A DNA stretch of 64,000 nt, taken from NCBI RefSeq assembly GCF_009733595.1, contig NZ_WOFH01000010.1, positions 248,001 to 312,000 of the forward strand. Direction: 5' to 3'. Source of the stretch: Actinomadura litoris (GTDB lineage: Bacteria; Actinomycetota; Actinomycetes; Streptosporangiales; Streptosporangiaceae). Under the pieces are notes generated by a model. The model was not told the DNA's origin. It did not search any database and worked only from the letters and a program-made list of their open reading frames with translations. Every line of letters starts with the position of its first letter. The stretch's first letter is position 1. This document shows, piece by piece, positions 39,137-47,527 of the stretch. The translations under genes were made by a program, and so were the position numbers.

Positions 39137-40174
39137 TTACCGGGAGCCGACCGGGATGAGGCGCCAGGCGTCCGACTCCTCGCCCGGCCGGTAGGGGGAG
39201 TCCAGGCGCTTGGCGACCACCCCCGGCAGGTCCTGCGCGCGGGCGGCCTCCCGCACGGGGTCGCCGTCGCCCGGATACCAGGGAGCGGTCCGCCACAGCG
39301 GACCCGACAGCTCCAGCCCGTCGAGCGTCTCCCGGCGCTCCCCGTAGGGGACGTCCAGCAGCGGGCGGCCGTCCAGGTGCGGCACGTCGAAGACCATGTA
39401 GGTCTCGCGGCCCTCCAGGACGGCCAGCTCCCCGTCCAGCAGCGCGGGACGGGCGCCGAGCGCGGCGCCGAGCCGGGAGCCGAGGCGGCCGGGGCCGTCC
39501 ACCGCGCGGCCCCGGCCGTCGGTGAACCGCGTCCGGCCGCCCTCGACGTAGGCCAGCAGCCGCCGGCCGCCGAAGGCGAACTCGAACCCCCACGCCTCCC
39601 GGTCGCGGGGGAGCCGGGCCCGCCGCACCGGACGCATCGGGCGCAGCCGCTCGGGCAGCGGCTCGGCCCCGGGGTCGGCGGGCGGGTCCATGCGGTGGAT
39701 CATCCAGTTCTTCCCCCGCGTCCGGAACAGCACGTACCGGCCGGACACGCGCGAGCCGTGGATGACCACCTTCACCTCGCGCTCGGACCACTTCTCCGTC
39801 TCGTAGGTCCCGCGGTCCCAGATGACGACCTCGCCGCCGCCGTACTCGCCGCGCGGGATGTCGCCCTCGAACGTCGCGTACTCCAGCGGATGGTCCTCGG
39901 TGTGGACGGCGAGGTGGTTGGTCTCGGGCGACCACGGCAGGCCCTTGGGGACGGCCCACGACACCAGCACCCCGTCGCGCTCGAACCGCAGGTCCCAGTG
40001 CAGGCTGCGGGCGTGGTGCTCCTGCACGACGAACGTGTCGTCGTCGCCGTGCGGCAGCGCCTTCTCGTCCGGGACGGGCTCGGGCGTTCGCGAGGCGTCG
40101 CGTTTGCCCCGGTACTCGGCGAGCCGGTCGCCCTTCCTCTTCGCCGGCGTCCTCTTCGGCTTCTTCGGGGTCAC
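39137..40174 (-). CDS. LigD-type 3'-phosphoesterase domain fused to a degenerate ATP-ligase-like domain
   Basis: The 345-residue protein starts with a basic leader, then a LigD N-terminal phosphoesterase domain (residues about 45-165). The Pseudomonas LigD catalytic ligands His42/His48/Asp50/His84 correspond to H53, H59, D61 (EHHARSLHWDLRFE) and H95 (HTEDHPLEY). This domain trims 3' ends in non-homologous end joining. Residues about 195-345 follow the LigD adenylation domain order (LLDGELAVLEGRETYMVFDV; GVVAKRLDSPYRPG). However, the nucleotidyl-lysine motif K-x-D-G-x-R is replaced by FAFGGRRLLAYVEGG, with no Lys, so ligation is unlikely. It may act as a stand-alone end-processing factor. No Ku gene is nearby. 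Confidence 0.85.
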   Translation of the reverse strand: MTPKKPKRTPAKRKGDRLAEYRGKRDASRTPEPVPDEKALPHGDDDTFVVQEHHARSLHWDLRFERDGVLVSWAVPKGLPWSPETNHLAVHTEDHPLEYATFEGDIPRGEYGGGEVVIWDRGTYETEKWSEREVKVVIHGSRVSGRYVLFRTRGKNWMIHRMDPPADPGAEPLPERLRPMRPVRRARLPRDREAWGFEFAFGGRRLLAYVEGGRTRFTDGRGRAVDGPGRLGSRLGAALGARPALLDGELAVLEGRETYMVFDVPHLDGRPLLDVPYGERRETLDGLELSGPLWRTAPWYPGDGDPVREAARAQDLPGVVAKRLDSPYRPGEESDAWRLIPVGSR

Positions 40175-40207
40175 ACCCGGCTACGTACCCACCCCTTCGG
40201 CGGGGAG

Positions 40208-40897
40208 TCAGCGGATGAAGACGGCGTAGTCGGCGAGGTCGGCGGTCAGGTCCGGCGGCAGGCCCGCCACCGCCGACAGCTCCTCCGCGGACACGAACCC
40301 GCCCGTCTCGGTGCGCACCCGCTCGATCCGCTCCGCCAGCTCCGTGGTGACGCCGGGCAGCAGCGTCAGCGCCCGCACGGGCGCGTGGTTGACGTCGACG
40401 AGCCCGCCGTCCTGGAACTGGTGCGGCAGGTCGGGGCGGCCGATGCGCAGCTCCTTGGCGAGGCCGGGGTCGGAGGCGGCCAGCGCGCGGGCCTTCTCGC
40501 GCAGCAGCCGCTGCCGCCGCACGCGCTCCACGACCGCGTCGTTGCCCATGCCCGCCAGCCCGTCCGGGTCGAACACGCGGCGGCGGATCAGGAACGCGTG
40601 CCCGCACCCCACGACCGCGAGCAGGAACAGCAGCACCCCGACCGCGCGCTGCGTGCCGTCCTCGCCGCCCATCTGCGGCGCCAGGAACAGCATCAGCGCG
40701 AACAGGGAGATGTAGACGGCGGAGGCGACCACCAGGTGCGTGGTCCGCCGCCACAGGGCCGCCGCCGCGAACGTGAACGCCGTCGCGTAGCCGAGCGTCA
40801 GGAACGGCAGCGCCGCCCACGTCACGCTCAGCGCGGCGCGGCCGGGCGGCATGTCGTCGGTCGGGACCCTCGGCTCGTAGGGCGCTGGCGCGTTCAT
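40208..40897 (-). CDS. Membrane protein with C-terminal helix-hairpin-helix domain
   Basis: The 229-residue protein has about three membrane helices in residues 20-115 (WAALPFLTLGYATAFTFAAAAL; LVVASAVYISLFALMLFLAP; AVGVLLFLLAVVGCGHAFLI). A charged helical linker (VVERVRRQRLLREKARALA) and a ComEA-type helix-hairpin-helix follow (VDVNHAPVRALTLLPGVTTELAERIERVRTETGGFVSAEELSAVAGL). HhH pairs usually bind DNA or act as structural modules. The orientation here puts it in the cytoplasm or outside depending on helix count, which I cannot settle. Function unknown. ATG 40897. Confidence 0.82.
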   Translation of the reverse strand: MNAPAPYEPRVPTDDMPPGRAALSVTWAALPFLTLGYATAFTFAAAALWRRTTHLVVASAVYISLFALMLFLAPQMGGEDGTQRAVGVLLFLLAVVGCGHAFLIRRRVFDPDGLAGMGNDAVVERVRRQRLLREKARALAASDPGLAKELRIGRPDLPHQFQDGGLVDVNHAPVRALTLLPGVTTELAERIERVRTETGGFVSAEELSAVAGLPPDLTADLADYAVFIR

Positions 40898-40954
40898 CTG
40901 GCGGTGCCTCCCGGACCGGAGGTGGCGTGGTTCGGACTCTAGATCATCGGACCG

Positions 40955-41812
40955 TCACGGCAGGGTGAGGATCTCGTGCCCGTCCTCGGTCACCAGGATC
41001 GTGTGCTCGAACTGCGCGGTGCGCCTGCGGTCCTTGGTGACGACGGTCCAGCCGTCGGCCCAGATGTCGTAGTCGTAGGTGCCGAGCGTCAGCATCGGCT
41101 CGATCGTGAACGTCATGCCCGGCTCGATGATCGTCGTGGCGCCCGGGTCGTCGTAGTGCGGGACGGCGAGCCCGGAGTGGAACGTCGTGCCGATCCCGTG
41201 CCCGGTGAAGTCGCGGACGACCCCGTACCCGAACCGCTTGGCGTAGGACTCGATGACCCGCCCGATCACGTTCAGCGCCCGCCCCGGGCGGACCGCGCGG
41301 ATGCCCCGCATGGTCGCCTCGCGGGTGCGCTCCACCAGCAGCCTCGACTCCTCGTCGACCTCGCCGCACAGGAACGTCGCGTCGGTGTCGCCGTGCACGC
41401 CGTCCACGAACGCGGTGATGTCGATGTTGATGATGTCGCCGTCGCGCAGGACGGTGTCGTCGGGGATGCCGTGGCAGATCACCTCGTTCAGCGAGGTGCA
41501 CAGCGACTTGGGGAAGCCCCGGTAGCCGAGCGTGGAGGGGTAGGCGCCGTGGTCCAGCATGAACTCGTGCCCGATGACGTCCAGCTCGTCGGTGGTGATC
41601 CCGGGCCGGACGTGCTTGCCGACCTCGTCGAGGGCCTGCGCGGCGACCTTGCCCGCCACCCGCATCCGCTCGATGATCTCCGGTGTCTTCACGTCCGGCT
41701 CGCCGGTCTTCGGCTTCTTCTTGCCGACGTACTCCGGGCGCGGGATGTGCGCGGGGACCTTCCGCATCGGCGAGACGGTGCCGGGCCGGAGCAGTTGGGT
41801 CGTCATAGTCAT
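40955..41812 (-). CDS. map: Methionine aminopeptidase, type I
   Basis: The 285-residue protein removes N-terminal Met from new proteins using a two-metal centre. Metal ligands are visible in order: IDITAFVDGVHGDTDATF (two Asp), FTGHGIGTTFHSGL (His), FTIEPML (Glu) and AQFEHTILV (Glu). The N-terminal extension RPGTVSPMRKVPAHIPRPEYVGKKKPKTGEP is typical of the longer actinobacterial MetAP1 with a Pro-rich SH3-binding-like stretch. ATG 41812 or the second Met. Housekeeping gene. Confidence 0.96.
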   Translation of the reverse strand: MTMTTQLLRPGTVSPMRKVPAHIPRPEYVGKKKPKTGEPDVKTPEIIERMRVAGKVAAQALDEVGKHVRPGITTDELDVIGHEFMLDHGAYPSTLGYRGFPKSLCTSLNEVICHGIPDDTVLRDGDIINIDITAFVDGVHGDTDATFLCGEVDEESRLLVERTREATMRGIRAVRPGRALNVIGRVIESYAKRFGYGVVRDFTGHGIGTTFHSGLAVPHYDDPGATTIIEPGMTFTIEPMLTLGTYDYDIWADGWTVVTKDRRRTAQFEHTILVTEDGHEILTLP

Positions 41813-41875
41813 GGAGTGTAGTCAGCGCGTCCGGGGCACGAATCACGTGCCGACGCCAGATCGAAGGGAGTGCCG

Positions 41876-42052
41876 ATGGCCGGTGACGAGGGTGACTGGT
41901 GGTTCTGCCTGAAGCACATGAAGGCCGAGCACGGGCCGGGCTGCCCGGACAAGGACCGGATGGGCCCCTACGCCTCGCAGGACGCGGCGTCGCACGCCAT
42001 GGAGCGGGCCCGCGAGCGCAACGAGCAGTGGCGCGAGCGGAACGAGGACTGA
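41876..42052 (+). CDS. Small conserved protein, 58 aa
   Basis: This short acidic/basic protein begins MAGDEGDWWFCLKHMKAEHG and continues PGCPDKDRMGPY, then a charged amphipathic helix rich in Arg/Glu (ASHAMERARERNEQWRERNED). AGGGAG lies 5 nt upstream of ATG 41876, which supports a real gene. The Cys-His-His-Cys arrangement (C-x2-H-x5-H-x3-C) could bind zinc; that is an inference. From memory, similar small proteins occur in many actinobacteria next to map, with unknown function. Confidence 0.72.
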   Translation: MAGDEGDWWFCLKHMKAEHGPGCPDKDRMGPYASQDAASHAMERARERNEQWRERNED

Positions 42053-42061
42053 CCCCGCGGG

Positions 42062-42667
42062 TCAGTCGACGACGGGGCCGCTGACGGCGTCGAGGAGCCG
42101 GGCGAGGCGTCCGCGCAGGCCGCGCGGGTCGGGGGCGCCGCGCCGGGCGCGGCCGGGGTCCTCGCCCGCGGCGCTGCTGACCAGGTGCTGCGCGCCGTCG
42201 AAGGACAGCAGCGCCTCCGCCGGCGGGACGGTCAGCGCCTCGTGCGCGAGGCCGCGCAGCTCGCGGTCGCCGCCCTCCAGCGCGAGGACCCGCGCGCCGG
42301 TGCGGCGGGCGTCGTCGACCCGCTCCAGCAGCGGGACGGGGGCGCCCTCCTCGGCGACGACGAGCAGCGTCTCGCCGCGCTCGGCCGCCTCCAGCCGCTC
42401 CATCCCGATCCGCAGGTGCGCGGGCGCGTCCCGCGGCGGCGACCAGCGCACCAGCGTGGGGGCGAGGCCGGGCGCGTCGCCGAAGCGGCTCTCGTCGTCC
42501 AGGTGCGCCGCCATGTGCCAGGGGTCCTCGCCGGGGGTGCCGACCAGCAGCAGCCCGCCCGGGGTCCGGGAGGTGACCCGCAGAGCGCGCCCGAACTCCC
42601 GCGTCCGCTCCAGCCAGCCCGTGCTCGACAGCACCTCGCGCAACATCGTGACCTGCTCGGCGTCCAC
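42062..42667 (-). CDS. Conserved hypothetical protein, 201 aa
   Basis: I recognise no named family. The protein has a mixed alpha/beta pattern: LREVLSSTGWLERTREFGRALR, then PGGLLLVGTPGEDPWHMAAHLDDESRF, then LVVAEEGAPVPLLERVDDARRTGARVLALEGGDRELRGLAHEAL. The latter resembles a SIS-like sugar-isomerase strand order, in which LVVAEEGAP...GARVLAL is reminiscent of phosphosugar-binding domains, but the match is loose. A basic Arg-rich C-terminus follows. Start GTG 42667 has no clear ribosome site. It converges on the small 58-aa gene and is divergent from npdG. Confidence 0.7.
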   Translation of the reverse strand: MDAEQVTMLREVLSSTGWLERTREFGRALRVTSRTPGGLLLVGTPGEDPWHMAAHLDDESRFGDAPGLAPTLVRWSPPRDAPAHLRIGMERLEAAERGETLLVVAEEGAPVPLLERVDDARRTGARVLALEGGDRELRGLAHEALTVPPAEALLSFDGAQHLVSSAAGEDPGRARRGAPDPRGLRGRLARLLDAVSGPVVD

Positions 42668-42790
42668 GGGACCATGGTGCCGCACCGGACGCCCGCCCAC
42701 AGGCCGTTTCCGGAAGGCGTCCGCCGCCGCCGGACCCCTGCGCCCGGGTCCGCGCTCCCCGCCCGAAGGCCGCCTGGCAGACTCGGCGGC

Positions 42791-43483
42791 ATGACTGAGC
42801 AGCAGAGCACCCCCCACGACCTTCCGGACGCCAGCGGCCTCACGATCGGCATCCTCGGCGGCACCGGCGACCAGGGCAAGGGGCTCGCGCGCCGGTTCGC
42901 GCTCGCCGGGCACCGGGTGGTCATCGGGTCGCGCAGGGCCGAGCGCGCCCGCGAGGCCGCCGCCGACCTCGGCGCCGACCTGCCGGTCTCGGGCGCGGAG
43001 AACCCCGCCGCCGCGGGCGGGGCCGACGTGGTGATCGTCGCGGTGCCCTGGGACGGCCACCGCGCGACGCTGGAGTCGCTGCGCGCCGAGCTGGCCGGGA
43101 AGATCGTCGTGGACTGTGTGAACCCGCTCGGCTTCGAGAAGGGCAAGGGCGCGTTCGCGCTGCCGGTCGAGGAGGGCAGCGCGGCGCAGCAGGCCGCGTC
43201 CGTCCTGCCCGACAGCCGCGTCGTCGCCGCGTTCCACCACGTCTCGGCCAAGCTGCTGCTCGACCCCGAGGTGGAGGAGATGGCGCTGGACGTCCTCGTG
43301 CTCGGCGACGACCGGGAGGCGACCGACCTCGTCCAGGCGCTCGCGGGCCGCATCCCCGGCATGCGCGGCGTCTACGGCGGACGGCTGCACAACGCCCACC
43401 AGGTCGAGGCGTTCACCGCGAACCTCATCTCCATCAACCGCCGCTACAAGGCGCACGCGGGGCTCCGCGTCACCGACGTGTGA
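42791..43483 (+). CDS. npdG: NADPH-dependent F420 reductase (F420H2:NADP oxidoreductase)
   Basis: The 230-residue protein has the Rossmann motif LTIGILGGTGDQGKGLARRFALAGHRVVIGSRRAERA. The basic residues after the second strand favour NADP. It then has AVPWDGHRATLESLRAELAGKIVVDCVNPLGFEKGKG and AFHHVSAKLL, typical of NpdG/Fno. It moves hydride between NADPH and coenzyme F420, supplying F420H2 to enzymes such as LLM-type reductases. ATG 42791. It stands alone on the plus strand. Confidence 0.92.
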   Translation: MTEQQSTPHDLPDASGLTIGILGGTGDQGKGLARRFALAGHRVVIGSRRAERAREAAADLGADLPVSGAENPAAAGGADVVIVAVPWDGHRATLESLRAELAGKIVVDCVNPLGFEKGKGAFALPVEEGSAAQQAASVLPDSRVVAAFHHVSAKLLLDPEVEEMALDVLVLGDDREATDLVQALAGRIPGMRGVYGGRLHNAHQVEAFTANLISINRRYKAHAGLRVTDV

Positions 43484-43603
43484 CCCGCGTGCGACCGTGC
43501 GGGGACCGGTCAGGGCACCGTGACCCCGGGCCACGTGGCGAAGCCCACAGCAGAAGGGAAGACTGGCGGGAGCGGTAGCCGCCGGACGCGCGTCCAAGAT
43601 GCT

Positions 43604-43621
43604 GGTGCCGGAGCCGGCACC
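43604..43621. promoter_or_regulatory. Short perfect palindrome in the gap before the winged-helix-like gene
   Basis: GGTGCCGG (43604-43611) and CCGGCACC (43614-43621) pair with a 2-nt spacer, about 80 bp upstream of the next start. In such GC-rich DNA it could be chance; it could equally be a weak terminator of npdG or an operator. Confidence 0.3.
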
Positions 43622-43700
43622 GGAGCGCGGACGACCCCGGCGACGCCGCCGCGGCGGCCCCCGCGCCGTCTATGATCGGTGTTCGACAGGGCAGGTGGAG

Positions 43701-44057
43701 ATGAGGCAGAACCGGTCGGCCGACCCGTGGAGCGCCTTCCTCGCCCCTCCGGGGCGGGCGGCGGGGGTGGCGCCGCCCGGCGCGGCGCCCGCCGGGGAGC
43801 GCAGGCCGCCGGGGGAGCCCGGCCCCGCGCACGGCCCCGCCGCCGAGCCCGCCGCCGAGCCCGGCCAGGAGGACGCGTGCCGCCGCGTGCTGGGCCAGCT
43901 CCGGGCGGCGAGCGCGCCGCTGTCGCTGGAGCAGATCCACCACGCCACGCGGCTCGGCCTGCTGGAGGTCGCGGACGCCGTCGACACGCTGCGCGAGCGC
44001 GGCCTCGTCGCGGTCGACCGCGAGATCGACGAGGTCGTCAGGCTGACCGAGTCGTGA
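43701..44057 (+). CDS. Small protein with winged-helix-like C-terminus, 118 aa
   Basis: The first 55 residues are Pro/Ala/Gly-rich and disordered. The last 60 (CRRVLGQLRAASAPLSLEQI, then HHATRLGLLEVADAVDTLRERGLVAV) have the spacing of a winged helix-turn-helix. ATG 43701 directly follows GGTGGAG; an in-frame GTG at 43695 is possible. It ends 65 nt before the membrane protein at 44123, on the same strand. Function unknown. Confidence 0.65.
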   Translation: MRQNRSADPWSAFLAPPGRAAGVAPPGAAPAGERRPPGEPGPAHGPAAEPAAEPGQEDACRRVLGQLRAASAPLSLEQIHHATRLGLLEVADAVDTLRERGLVAVDREIDEVVRLTES

Positions 44058-44122
44058 GGCCGGCCGAGCGATGAGCGAGGGATGAGCGCGGGCGCGCGGC
44101 GCCCGGAGACGAGCGGGGCACG

Positions 44123-44857
44123 ATGATCGGGTACGTCGTCGCGGTGTCGCTGAGCTGCCTGGTCGGCGTCGCCGAGCTGGTCAGCCGGTACCGCGACCGC
44201 CCCACCACGCTCGTCCGGGTGCCGAGCACCTGGGCGTACGTGCTGATCAACGGGGGAGCGGGGGCCGGGTCCCTGCTCCTCCTGCACACCTTCGACTGGA
44301 GGTTCGGCGTCCAGTCCCCGCACGTGGTCGCCGCGACGCAGGTGCTGGTCGCCAGCCTCGGCTCGATGATGGTGTTCCGCAGCGCGGTGTTCACCGTCCG
44401 GGTCGGCGACGAGGACGTCGCGGTCGGCCCGAGCACGCTGCTGACCTCGCTGCTGGCCGCCGCCGACCGGGGGGTCGACCGGATGCAGGCCAAGACCCGC
44501 GCGCAGGAGGCGGGCGAGATCATGCGGGGGGTGTCGTTCCGCAAGTCGAAGCTCGCGCTCCCGACCTACTGCCTCGGCCTCCTGCAGAACGTCTCCGCCG
44601 AGGACCAGGCCGACCTGCGCACCGCCGTGGACGCCCTCGCGGGCAGCGAGATGACCGACGGGCAGATGGCCCTCAACCTCGGGCTGCTGCTGATGAACGT
44701 GGCGGGCCCCGACGTCCTGCGCGCGGCGGTCGACACGCTGCGCGCCGAGATCACGGCCGACGAGGGCGAGGCGGGCCGCGTCCCGCCGCCGCGCGACGGC
44801 GGGACCCACGAGGGCGGGCGGCCCCTGGAACCGGCGCGGGCCAACCCCGACCGCTGA
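44123..44857 (+). CDS. Conserved membrane protein, 244 aa
   Basis: There are about three membrane helices near the N-terminus (MIGYVVAVSLSCLVGVAELV; WAYVLINGGAGAGSLLLL; VVAATQVLVASLGSMMVF). A cytoplasmic helical domain follows, with LLTSLLAAADRGVDRMQAKTRAQEAGEIM, KLALPTYCLGLLQNVSAEDQADL and MALNLGLLLMNVAGPDVLRAAVDTL. I do not recognise the family and cannot assign a role. A perfect bidirectional hairpin lies downstream. Confidence 0.72.
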   Translation: MIGYVVAVSLSCLVGVAELVSRYRDRPTTLVRVPSTWAYVLINGGAGAGSLLLLHTFDWRFGVQSPHVVAATQVLVASLGSMMVFRSAVFTVRVGDEDVAVGPSTLLTSLLAAADRGVDRMQAKTRAQEAGEIMRGVSFRKSKLALPTYCLGLLQNVSAEDQADLRTAVDALAGSEMTDGQMALNLGLLLMNVAGPDVLRAAVDTLRAEITADEGEAGRVPPPRDGGTHEGGRPLEPARANPDR

Positions 44858-44878
44858 CCGCCCCGGGCGGGAGGCGGG

Positions 44879-44912
44879 GCCTCGGCCCGGGCGGGTCCGC
44901 CCGGGCCGAGGC
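44879..44912. terminator. Perfect bidirectional hairpin terminator
   Basis: GCCTCGGCCCGGGCGG (44879-44894) and CCGCCCGGGCCGAGGC (44897-44912) pair over 16 bp around a 2-nt loop. They sit exactly between the converging membrane-protein gene (stop 44857) and panB (stop 44919), so the hairpin can end transcripts from both sides. Confidence 0.85.
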
Positions 44913-44918
44913 GGAGAC

Positions 44919-45773
44919 CTACCGGTAGGAGTGCTCCGGCGCCGGGTAGACGCCGCTCACGACCTCGTCGGCGTAGGCGCGGGCGGCGTCGCCGAGCAGC
45001 GCGCCGACCTCGGCGAAGCGCTTGACGAACTTCGCGGTGTGCGGGGTGAGGCCCGCCATGTCCTGCCAGACGAGGACCTGCGCGTCGGTCTGGTTGCCGC
45101 CGCCGATGCCGATCGTCGGCACCGACAGCGACGCGGTGACGCGCGCGGCGAGGTCCTCGGGGACGCATTCGAGCACGACCGCGAACGCCCCGGCCGCCTC
45201 CAGCGCCTTGGCGTCGGCCATCAGCTCCTCGCCGGACTGGCCGCGCCCCTGGACGCGGTATCCGCCGAAGGCGTTCACCGACTGCGGGGTGAGGCCGAGG
45301 TGGCCCATGACCGGGATCCCGGCCGCGACCATCGACTCGACCTGCGGCAGGATCCGGCGGCCGCCCTCCAGCTTGACGGCGTGCGCGCCGGTCTCCTTGA
45401 GGAAGCGGGTGGCGGCGGCCAGCGCGTCGGCGACGCCGGTCTGGTAGGAGCCGAACGGGAGGTCGGCGACGACCATCGCCCGCTTGGACCCGCGCACGAC
45501 GGCGGCGGTGAGCGGGATCAGGTCGTCCACGGTGACGGGGATCGTGGAGTCGTGGCCGTAGACGACCATGGCGGCGGAGTCGCCGACGAGCAGGACGGGG
45601 ATGCCCGCCTCGTCGAAGATCCGCGCGGTGAGGGCGTCGTAGGCGGTGAGCATGGGCCACTTCTCGTGGCGCTGCTTGGCGGCCGCGATGTCGCGCACGG
45701 TGACCCGCCGTCCACTCGTACCGCCGTACAGTGCGGTCGGGTTCGCGGGGGATGCGGGCATGGCAGAAGACAT
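44919..45773 (-). CDS. panB: 3-methyl-2-oxobutanoate hydroxymethyltransferase
   Basis: The 284-residue PanB makes ketopantoate from 2-oxoisovalerate and methylene-tetrahydrofolate in the coenzyme A pathway. Motifs include VRDIAAAKQRHEKWPMLTAYDALTARIFDEAGIPVLLVGDS, MVVADLPFGSYQ, GAHAVKLEGG and PVMGHLGLTPQSVNAFGGYRVQGR. The C-terminal block GIGGGNQTDAQVLVWQDMAGL carries Gly-Gly-Asn where Gly-Ala-Gly is usual. ATG 45773 is preceded by GGAGG (7-nt spacing). Other pantothenate genes are absent nearby. Divergent from the MFS gene at 45954. Confidence 0.95.
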   Translation of the reverse strand: MSSAMPASPANPTALYGGTSGRRVTVRDIAAAKQRHEKWPMLTAYDALTARIFDEAGIPVLLVGDSAAMVVYGHDSTIPVTVDDLIPLTAAVVRGSKRAMVVADLPFGSYQTGVADALAAATRFLKETGAHAVKLEGGRRILPQVESMVAAGIPVMGHLGLTPQSVNAFGGYRVQGRGQSGEELMADAKALEAAGAFAVVLECVPEDLAARVTASLSVPTIGIGGGNQTDAQVLVWQDMAGLTPHTAKFVKRFAEVGALLGDAARAYADEVVSGVYPAPEHSYR

Positions 45774-45893
45774 GGTGTACCTCCGGTCTCGAGGCGCCAC
45801 GGTGGCGTACCCGGACGGTCCGATCGTGCCACCTTCGAAACGATTCGGGAACCCCGCCGCATTCCCCCGCCCGACGGGGAATGAATTGCGAAA

Positions 45894-45911
45894 CGATACG
45901 GTTCCGTATCG
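45894..45911. promoter_or_regulatory. TetR operator candidate upstream of the MFS-tetR operon
   Basis: CGATACGGTTCCGTATCG is a perfect 18-bp palindrome (8-bp arms, 2-nt spacer) 43 bp upstream of the MFS start. The TetR-family gene is second in the same operon, so the site is its expected target. Confidence 0.7.
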
Positions 45912-45953
45912 GTGTGGGCGTGCCCGCGCCCATGACCGGACGCAGAAGTATCG

Positions 45954-47513
45954 ATGAGGACTGCTTTGGACTCGGAGACCATCCAACGGCGACGCTGGGC
46001 CATCCTCGGCGTGCTGACCGTGAGCCTGCTCGTGGTGGTGCTCGACAACACCATCCTGAACGTGGCGCTCAAGACCATCGCCGACCCCGACAAGGGCCTG
46101 GGGGCGACCCAGAGCCAGCTTGAGTGGTCGATCAACTCCTACACCCTGGTCTTCGCCGGGCTGCTGTTCACCTTCGGGGTGCTCGGCGACCGGCTCGGCC
46201 GCAAGAAGGTGCTGATCGGCGGCATGGCGGTGTTCGCCGTCGCCTCGCTCGCCTCGGCGTACGCGCAGTCGCCCGACCAGCTGATCTACGCCCGCGCCCT
46301 GATGGGCCTCGGCGGCGCCGCGGTGATGCCGCAGACGCTGTCGATCATCACCAACGTGTTCGAGCCGCACGAGCGGCCCCGCGCGATCGGCATCTGGGCC
46401 GGCGCGGTCGGGATGGGCGTGGCGATCGGCCCGCTCACCGGCGGCCTGCTGCTCGCCCACTTCTGGTGGGGCTCGGTCTTCCTGATCAACGTGCCCGTCA
46501 TCGTCGTGGGCGTCGCGCTGATGGCGGTCCTCGTCCCCGAGTCGCGCAACCCGAGCCCCGGACGGCTCGACCCGCTGGGCGTCGTGCTCTCGGTGATCGG
46601 GCTGGTCGTCCTGTCCTACGGGATCATCCAGGGCGGCGAGAAGGGCGCCTGGCTGGAGCCCGCCGTGCTCGGCCCGATCCTCGCCGGAGCGGCCGTGCTC
46701 GCGCTGTTCGTCTGGCACGAGGCCCGCACCCCCTCGCCCGCCTTCGACGTGGCGCTGTTCAAGGACCCCCGGATGTCGGCGGCCGTCGCCTCCATCGCGC
46801 TGTGCTTCTTCGCCGCGGCGGGCGTGTTCTTCTTCGCCAACTTCTACATGCAGTCGGTCCGCGGGCTGTCGCCGCTGGAGTCCGGCGCGATGGTGCTGCC
46901 GTTCGCCGTGGCGCAGCTGCTGTTCTCCACCCGCAGCGCCGCGATGGTGCGCCGGTTCGGCGCGAAGGCGGTCTGCACCTCCGGGCTGCTGCTGGTCGCG
47001 GCGGCGCTGGTCGGCTACCACTTCGTCGGCACCGACACGCCGCTGTGGATCCTCGCCGCCGTGTTCTTCTTCCAGGGTGCCGGGATGGCCAACGTGATGC
47101 CGCCCGCGACCGAGTCGGTCATGTCGGCGCTGCCCCGCGAGAAGGCGGGCGCCGGGTCGGCCATCAACAACGTCGCCCGGCAGGTCGCCGTCGCGATGGG
47201 CGTGGCCGTGCTCGGCTCCGTCGTCGCGTCCGTCTACCGGGGCGACCTCGGCGACGACCTCGCCGCGCTCCCGGCGGGCGCGCGGGACGCGGCCGGGGAG
47301 TCCATCGCGGGCGCCCACGGCGTCGGCGGGCAGACGCTGGTCGACCACGCCGACGCGGCGTTCGTCCACGCCATGCACACCGCGTCCGCGGCCGCCGCCG
47401 TCATCGCCTTCCTCGGCGCGCTGGTGGTGCTCAAGTGGATGCCCGGACGCCAGGCCGCGCCGCCCGCGGAGGCGAGCCGGCGGACGTCCGAGCAGGAGAC
47501 GGCCGGAGTGTGA
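45954..47513 (+). CDS. DHA2-family MFS multidrug efflux transporter
   Basis: The 519-residue, 14-helix transporter has the DHA2 TM1 motif VVVLDNTILNVALKTI (D near residue 30). It also has motif A (LGDRLGRKKVLIGGMAVFAVAS), motif C (WAGAVGMGVAIGPLTGG) and a large loop before the last helix (ALPAGARDAAGESIAGAHGVGG). It is co-directional with, and 14 nt upstream of, a TetR regulator, the usual pairing for inducible drug efflux. ATG 45954. Confidence 0.92.
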   Translation: MRTALDSETIQRRRWAILGVLTVSLLVVVLDNTILNVALKTIADPDKGLGATQSQLEWSINSYTLVFAGLLFTFGVLGDRLGRKKVLIGGMAVFAVASLASAYAQSPDQLIYARALMGLGGAAVMPQTLSIITNVFEPHERPRAIGIWAGAVGMGVAIGPLTGGLLLAHFWWGSVFLINVPVIVVGVALMAVLVPESRNPSPGRLDPLGVVLSVIGLVVLSYGIIQGGEKGAWLEPAVLGPILAGAAVLALFVWHEARTPSPAFDVALFKDPRMSAAVASIALCFFAAAGVFFFANFYMQSVRGLSPLESGAMVLPFAVAQLLFSTRSAAMVRRFGAKAVCTSGLLLVAAALVGYHFVGTDTPLWILAAVFFFQGAGMANVMPPATESVMSALPREKAGAGSAINNVARQVAVAMGVAVLGSVVASVYRGDLGDDLAALPAGARDAAGESIAGAHGVGGQTLVDHADAAFVHAMHTASAAAAVIAFLGALVVLKWMPGRQAAPPAEASRRTSEQETAGV

Positions 47514-47527
47514 GAGCGTGAGCACCG

